From Roseovarius mucosus DSM 17069 (GTDB lineage Bacteria > Pseudomonadota > Alphaproteobacteria > Rhodobacterales > Rhodobacteraceae): a stretch of DNA of 64,000 nt. Shown piece after piece: positions 60,510-64,000 of this stretch. The notes under the pieces were generated by a model. The model did not search any database. It was not told where the DNA came from and saw nothing but the letters and a program-made list of their open reading frames with translations. Position 1 is the stretch's first letter. Every line of letters starts with the position of its first letter. The stretch is from positions 1-64,000 of the forward strand of contig NZ_KN293989.1 of assembly GCF_000768555.3 (NCBI RefSeq), given 5' to 3'. Made by a program: the position numbers and the translations under genes.

Positions 60510-61280
60510 GTGGCACCCACCGATTCCTATTTAACCGCAACAAGACTGCTGGATTTTGACTCGCCCTCAATCTCGAACCTGGTACGAGATCGTGGCTGGC
60601 ATGACCTTGCCCGTGTCGACCGGATTGGCGCGGTTTATGACTTTGTCCGGAACGTGATTGCGTTCGGCTACAACCGCGTCGACGACATTCCCGCCTCTGC
60701 GGTGCTGACCGACGGCTACGGGCAGTGCAACACGAAAGGGACGCTTCTCATGGCACTGCTGCGCAGCGTAGGCATCCGCTGCCGACTGCACGGCTTCACC
60801 ATCCACAAGGCCCTGCAGCGTGGCGTGGTGCCCGAATTGGTCTACCCCCTCGCACCGTCCGAAATTCTGCACTCGTGGGTCGAAGTCGAAACAGAAGAGG
60901 GCTGGATCAATCTCGAAGGCTTCATTCTGGACGCCCCCTTCCTGCAGTCGCTTCAGAAGGAATTCAGCGAAACAGAAAGCCTTTGCGGCTACGGCGCTGG
61001 AACGGATTGCCTGAGTGCGCCACCAGTCAGTTGGAACGGCGGCAGCACTTATATTCAGAAAACCGGTATCGTTCGTGATTTTGGAACCTTTGATGCGCCC
61101 GATGACTTTTATTTGAAATATAGTCAGAACTTCGGATTTGCGCGTGACTTTCTCTATCGCCACGTCATCCGTCACTGGATGAATGCCCGGGTTCGCCGCA
61201 TCCGTCGTGGAATGTTGCCAAAGGTCCCTGGTCTCAGTCGACCGAACCACAGCCATGAGGAGAACAACCGTGCCGCATGA
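60510..61280 (+). CDS. Transglutaminase-like cysteine protease/transferase
   Basis: This 256-residue protein has the transglutaminase-like fold: catalytic Cys in ASAVLTDGYGQCNTKGTLLM (about 79), the SVGIRCRLHGF strand and His in EILHSWVEVETEEGWINLEG (about 128), followed by the Asp/Glu. No signal peptide, so cytoplasmic. I prefer the GTG after GAGGAGAG; an earlier in-frame GTG at 60486 would be leaderless given promoter H. The stop overlaps the CDF start. Substrate unknown: such proteins can be peptidases or amide transferases. Linkage to a CDF exporter in a metal regulon is unusual. Confidence 0.85.
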   Translation: MAPTDSYLTATRLLDFDSPSISNLVRDRGWHDLARVDRIGAVYDFVRNVIAFGYNRVDDIPASAVLTDGYGQCNTKGTLLMALLRSVGIRCRLHGFTIHKALQRGVVPELVYPLAPSEILHSWVEVETEEGWINLEGFILDAPFLQSLQKEFSETESLCGYGAGTDCLSAPPVSWNGGSTYIQKTGIVRDFGTFDAPDDFYLKYSQNFGFARDFLYRHVIRHWMNARVRRIRRGMLPKVPGLSRPNHSHEENNRAA

Positions 61281-62214
61281 TCATGGCCATACCCACATTG
61301 ATCCTGAATCAGGTGATCGTAGGGTCTCCATCGCAATCTGGGCCAACGGGCTTCTGACCGTCGCGCAGATCGTTGGCGGCATCCTTTCCGGCAGCCTGGC
61401 GCTGATCGCAGATGCCCTACACAATTTTTCGGACATGGCGTCACTGGTGATCGCGTTCGTTGCGCGCAAAATCGCCAGACGACCCGCCGATGAACGCATG
61501 ACATTCGGCTATGGTCGGATTGAAATCGTCGCGGCACTCATCAACTACACGACCCTGATCCTGATCGGTTTCTACCTGATCTATGAGGGTGGCATGCGGA
61601 TGATCGACCCGCCCGAGGTCGCTGGTTGGACGGTGGTGATCCTGGGCGGTGTGGCACTCGTCGTCGACACGTTGACGGCGCTGCTCACCTATTCGATGCA
61701 GAAAGGCAGTGTGAACATCCGTGCGCTTTTCCTGCACAACCTGTCGGACGCTTTGGCCTCTGTGGCAGTCATCATTGGAGGGTCCCTGATCATCCTCTAC
61801 GACATGCGATGGGTCGATCCCGCAATCACCATCGGCATTGCCCTTTACATCCTCTATCTGGCTTTCACTGAGATTGGCGGTCCGATCAGAACCCTGATGC
61901 TCGGCAGCCCACCCGACATCGACAATGCAGCCGTCGTTGAGGCGCTGCGGAGCGTCGATGGTGTAGCGGACGTTCACCACGTGCATCTGTGGCAGATGGA
62001 GGAGCACAAGGCGGCGCTGGACTGCCACGTGGTGCTGACAGCGGGCGGCTGGGGTAAAATCGAAAAGATCAAGGCAGCGATCAAGGACCGGCTGAAGGAG
62101 GACTTCAACATCGCCCATTCCAGCCTGGAGTTCGAACACGAAGACCGCGCACACGAAAACGCCGACCTCTACGGTCACGGCAAGCCTGAAGAGGAGGAGA
62201 ACCGTTTTCACTGA
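61270..62214 (+). CDS. Cation diffusion facilitator (CzcD/ZitB-like)
   Basis: This 314-residue exporter has six spans and a C-terminal cytoplasmic metal domain. His-rich ends: VPHDHGHTH at the start and HEDRAHENADLYGHGK at the end. The transport site is SLALIADALHNFSDMASLVI (HxxxD of span 2) and IRALFLHNLSDALASVAVII (HxxxD of span 5), the Zn/Cd-type pattern. VADVHHVHLWQMEEHKAALD belongs to the C-terminal domain. The GTG after GAGGAG is the likely start; an ATG 15 bases earlier lacks a ribosome site. It overlaps the transglutaminase gene. Confidence 0.92.
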   Translation: MPHDHGHTHIDPESGDRRVSIAIWANGLLTVAQIVGGILSGSLALIADALHNFSDMASLVIAFVARKIARRPADERMTFGYGRIEIVAALINYTTLILIGFYLIYEGGMRMIDPPEVAGWTVVILGGVALVVDTLTALLTYSMQKGSVNIRALFLHNLSDALASVAVIIGGSLIILYDMRWVDPAITIGIALYILYLAFTEIGGPIRTLMLGSPPDIDNAAVVEALRSVDGVADVHHVHLWQMEEHKAALDCHVVLTAGGWGKIEKIKAAIKDRLKEDFNIAHSSLEFEHEDRAHENADLYGHGKPEEEENRFH

Positions 62215-62648
62215 GCTTGTGAGAGGTCATGAAGGTGTGATCGACGTCGATTGCGAGTGCAAGCTAAGCGACAGCGACCTGAAACGGGTGCACGGCCTGC
62301 TTCAAGCCAGCCTGGCCTGGTCCTCGAACTCACGAGGTTCGAAGCCTTCAAGGTTCCGTCTGCTTCTGAGCCGTTGCAGAACTGCTGAGAGCCCGAATGC
62401 GTCCTATTCGCCAAACAGATTTAGGTAGAACCGATTTAAGGGCAATTCGAGACTCATTTGACGATCGAGATGGCTCGGACGCTTTGACATGCCGTGGGAT
62501 TGGCGCAGCGCGGAACGTGGCGGATGACGACGGGCGGCTCGGTCACCTCGCGATCTTGCTGACCGCCGCAACCGCAACACGCATCATCATTGTTGCAATA
62601 GTATATTTTCGTAGGTATGCTGGGTGAAGATTGTCAAGGGTCCTTGCC
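62215..62648. other. Gene-poor stretch after the metal island
   Basis: No supported gene. A small inverted repeat TCGAAC/GTTCGA is near 62325-62342. On the minus strand, around 62460-62600, a frame without a start codon has a cluster of cysteines (CNNDDACCGCGG); I do not call it a gene. Confidence 0.4.
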
Positions 62649-63404
62649 ATGCGTTTCGAATTCAAAAACCTCCCTCTGGCGGCCTTTTTAGCTCTCGCCT
62701 TGACCGGCCCAACAGTTCCGACACAAGCACGCGCCCAAACCTATCAGATCGATTGTGCCATCCTGCTGTGTTTGTCCGGTGGATGGCCAGCTTCCGTGCC
62801 CTGCGCCCGCGCACGGGCCGAGTTCATCCGGCGCATAACTCCATGGCCGGTGGAGCCGCCGCTTCAGATTTGGCGCTGCCCGATGGGTGCGTCTTACGAT
62901 GGACCTGCTAGATCGCGGCCCGCGGACCGGATCTTCGATGCCCTATATGGTGATTCAGGAACCCCTCCAAACTCTTCAACCCCGCTCTTCGATCAGGCAG
63001 CCAGGGCAGGCGGGATGCTTGGGCGCAAAGGCTCCAACGCGGCTTGGGACAACCTCGTAAGGGCTGATTACGCCCTCCAGCTCGTAAAAGACCGCGCCGA
63101 CATCGATATCAGCGGGCCGGAATTCAACTTCGTGCGTTCCATCCGCGTCTTTGACGTTCGTTATGCCCGCCAGCACGAATCCGGGCGAGATGGCGACTGC
63201 AACCGCAGCGCCGCCGTTGTCCTCGGCACCTACGGGATCCAGGGCGATTTTTCTTGGAGGGTGTCGTCACCCGCAGCGCTTCCTGATGCGCATGCCGGTC
63301 TCGAGCGATGGGGCGAGCACTGCCCGAGCATTTATCACAGATCCGTCTTCGTTGAGTGGCGTGACTATAGCGGGAATTACGGTTTTGAGCAGGTCAATTA
63401 CTGA
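62649..63404 (+). CDS. Exported protein of unknown function
   Basis: The 251-residue protein has a signal peptide (RFEFKNLPLAAFLALALTGP, cleavage near ARAQ). The mature part starts YQIDCAILLCLSGGWPASVP, with Cys residues at spaced intervals (CAILLC, PCARAR, WRCPMG, DGDCNRS, EHCPSIY), suggesting disulfides. The C-terminal part (FVRSIRVFDVRYARQHESGR) looks globular. Proteins with the LCLSGGWP start occur near transfer and accessory genes in rhodobacteria to my recollection, but I cannot assign a family. Confidence 0.6.
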   Translation: MRFEFKNLPLAAFLALALTGPTVPTQARAQTYQIDCAILLCLSGGWPASVPCARARAEFIRRITPWPVEPPLQIWRCPMGASYDGPARSRPADRIFDALYGDSGTPPNSSTPLFDQAARAGGMLGRKGSNAAWDNLVRADYALQLVKDRADIDISGPEFNFVRSIRVFDVRYARQHESGRDGDCNRSAAVVLGTYGIQGDFSWRVSSPAALPDAHAGLERWGEHCPSIYHRSVFVEWRDYSGNYGFEQVNY

Positions 63405-63507
63405 CTATTGAGCCGCAGCGAAGTCGCGCAGGGCCTTGTACGAAATCAAACCTGCAACGCAGGCACACTCACACAATCGAGGGCCATAAAGGCCATATTC
63501 TACCATG

Positions 63508-63732
63508 TCAGTCGTTGCGACAGGGCAGCTGCATGAGAGACGCGAAGTCAATTTCGGCTTTATCCGCATCGCAGAGCTCCGGGTAAATCTTTGAGACACG
63601 CTGCGGGCCATGGATGTCCCACCGGATTGCCAGAGCACCTGTGTTCCAGCGATATACCCAGCCGACAATGGTTTCTTCATCGGTTGCAATCAAATTGGCG
63701 ATCGCGACGCCTTCGACCTCATTTTCGTTCAC
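63508..63732 (-). CDS. Small hypothetical protein
   Basis: The 74-residue frame begins with GTG after AGGAAGTC, a plausible ribosome site. It reads as a soluble, acidic protein (EVEGVAIANLIATDEETIVG, WVYRWNTGALAIRWDIHGP). No recognised domain. It could be coregulated with the gene at the right edge, which is on the same strand. Confidence 0.5.
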   Translation of the reverse strand: MNENEVEGVAIANLIATDEETIVGWVYRWNTGALAIRWDIHGPQRVSKIYPELCDADKAEIDFASLMQLPCRND

Positions 63733-63857
63733 TGTTTACTGACTTCCTGCAATTTGGCGTTGCGGATAGCAGCTCAGATCCAAAGCGTTTGCTGCAACCG
63801 TGTGCCGGGCCTCGTTAAAATCGGTTACTGTTCGTCCTCGCGGTAACGAATTCACAC

Positions 63858-63876
63858 CGGGAGAAGTCAGCTCCCG
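63858..63876. terminator. Hairpin downstream of the edge gene
   Basis: CGGGAG-aagtcag-CTCCCG lies about 25 bp beyond the stop of the partial regulator gene on its downstream side. There is no T run, so it may be a weak terminator. Confidence 0.35.
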
Positions 63877-63898
63877 TGTTCTCGAAAGATGAAATGGA

Positions 63899-64000
63899 TC
63901 AAATCCGGTGGTCGGGCTCCGTGGCGGCTTCAACGATCGCCAGAACCTTGAAGGGGTCAAAGCCAATGGCGCGCGCAAGGACGACCAGCTCGACGACGTC
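63899..64000 (-). CDS. C-terminal end of a probable XRE-type regulator (partial)
   Basis: The frame enters from the window edge as DVVELVVLARAIGFDPFKVL and ends EAATEPDHRI. The pattern RRLDVVEL-x-LARAIGxDP is the usual C-terminus of short Cro/CI-type helix-turn-helix proteins in alphaproteobacteria. Only 33 residues are visible, so the DNA-binding part itself lies outside the window. Confidence 0.6.
   Translation of the reverse strand, partial: DVVELVVLARAIGFDPFKVLAIVEAATEPDHRI

Noticed and set aside
62320..62350. GAGGTTCGAAGCC resembles the T arm of a tRNA
   Set aside because: No matching acceptor stem, D arm or anticodon arm around it.
62460..62620. Minus-strand Cys-rich reading frame as a metallothionein-like gene
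   Set aside because: No start codon or ribosome site in frame, and the rest of the frame is not protein-like.

Overview
The window looks like an accessory region of an alphaproteobacterium of the Rhodobacterales (Roseobacter-like) group. This rests on TRAP transporters, a MobQ/VirD4 mobilisation module of the type common on small rhodobacterial plasmids, an iteron-controlled RPA-family replication initiator, and a dense set of insertion sequences (IS3, IS256, IS6, IS110, IS5, ISKra4-like). No rRNA, tRNA or CRISPR array was recognised. Family assignments come from reading protein motifs, not from database searches.

Layout. (1) 1-4.3 kb: insertion-sequence graveyard, with an IS end, an IS3 5' fragment, an IS256 transposase, and an IS6 element split by an IS110/IS1111-type element. 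(2) 4.7-15.4 kb: catabolic island with aldehyde dehydrogenase, TRAP transporter (receptor, small and large permease), GMC alcohol oxidase/dehydrogenase, a LysR regulator, and a divergent set of AGPS-like FAD oxidase, class III CoA transferase and gamma-carbonic-anhydrase-like protein. (3) 15.4-18.9 kb: a second IS cluster centred on an ISKra4-like element carrying a serine resolvase and a pRiA4b ORF-3-like gene inside perfect 25-bp terminal inverted repeats. (4) 18.9-26.1 kb: backbone of a mobilisable plasmid (relaxase, inverted-repeat-rich candidate oriT, TraD-like and TraG/VirD4, five iterons, repA, parA and a small parB-like gene). (5) 26.1-27.5 kb: complete IS whose right end is identical to bases 1-60, so two same-orientation copies bracket regions 1-4 and the plasmid may have entered by IS-mediated cointegration. 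(6) 27.5-29.2 kb: truncated TRAP genes. (7) 29.3-62.2 kb: a large metal and cell-envelope island.

The metal island is the most interesting part. Eight promoters share the MerR-family architecture: a TTGAAC-like -35, exactly 19 bp of spacer containing the dyad CTMYAGTNRCTNTAG, then a -10. They precede an L,D-transpeptidase, a Zn/Cd/Pb P-type ATPase (followed by a second L,D-transpeptidase), a 13-gene minus-strand operon, ccmFGHI, scsB (through a duplicated promoter fragment), merR-ynfA, ccdA, and a transglutaminase-CDF pair. The 13-gene operon encodes Sco, DsbB, DsbA, PCuAC, Sco, an M23 peptidase, DUF411, ZIP, LspA, Lnt, a small membrane protein, a penicillin-acylase-like protein and CtaG. The one MerR regulator encoded here has the cysteine pattern of PbrR/CadR/ZntR sensors. 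The inferred picture is a metal-triggered regulon that combines efflux with rebuilding of periplasmic thiols, copper delivery, cytochrome c assembly, lipoprotein maturation and peptidoglycan cross-links.

Inside the island is a separately controlled group: a DtxR/MntR-like regulator facing, across a TTAGCC-AC-GGCTAA operator, an operon of a di-heme MauG/peroxidase-like protein and a phosphonate-type ABC transporter whose permease gene is frameshifted. The right end (62.2-64 kb) holds an exported protein and a short protein, both of unknown function, and the end of what is probably an XRE-type regulator.
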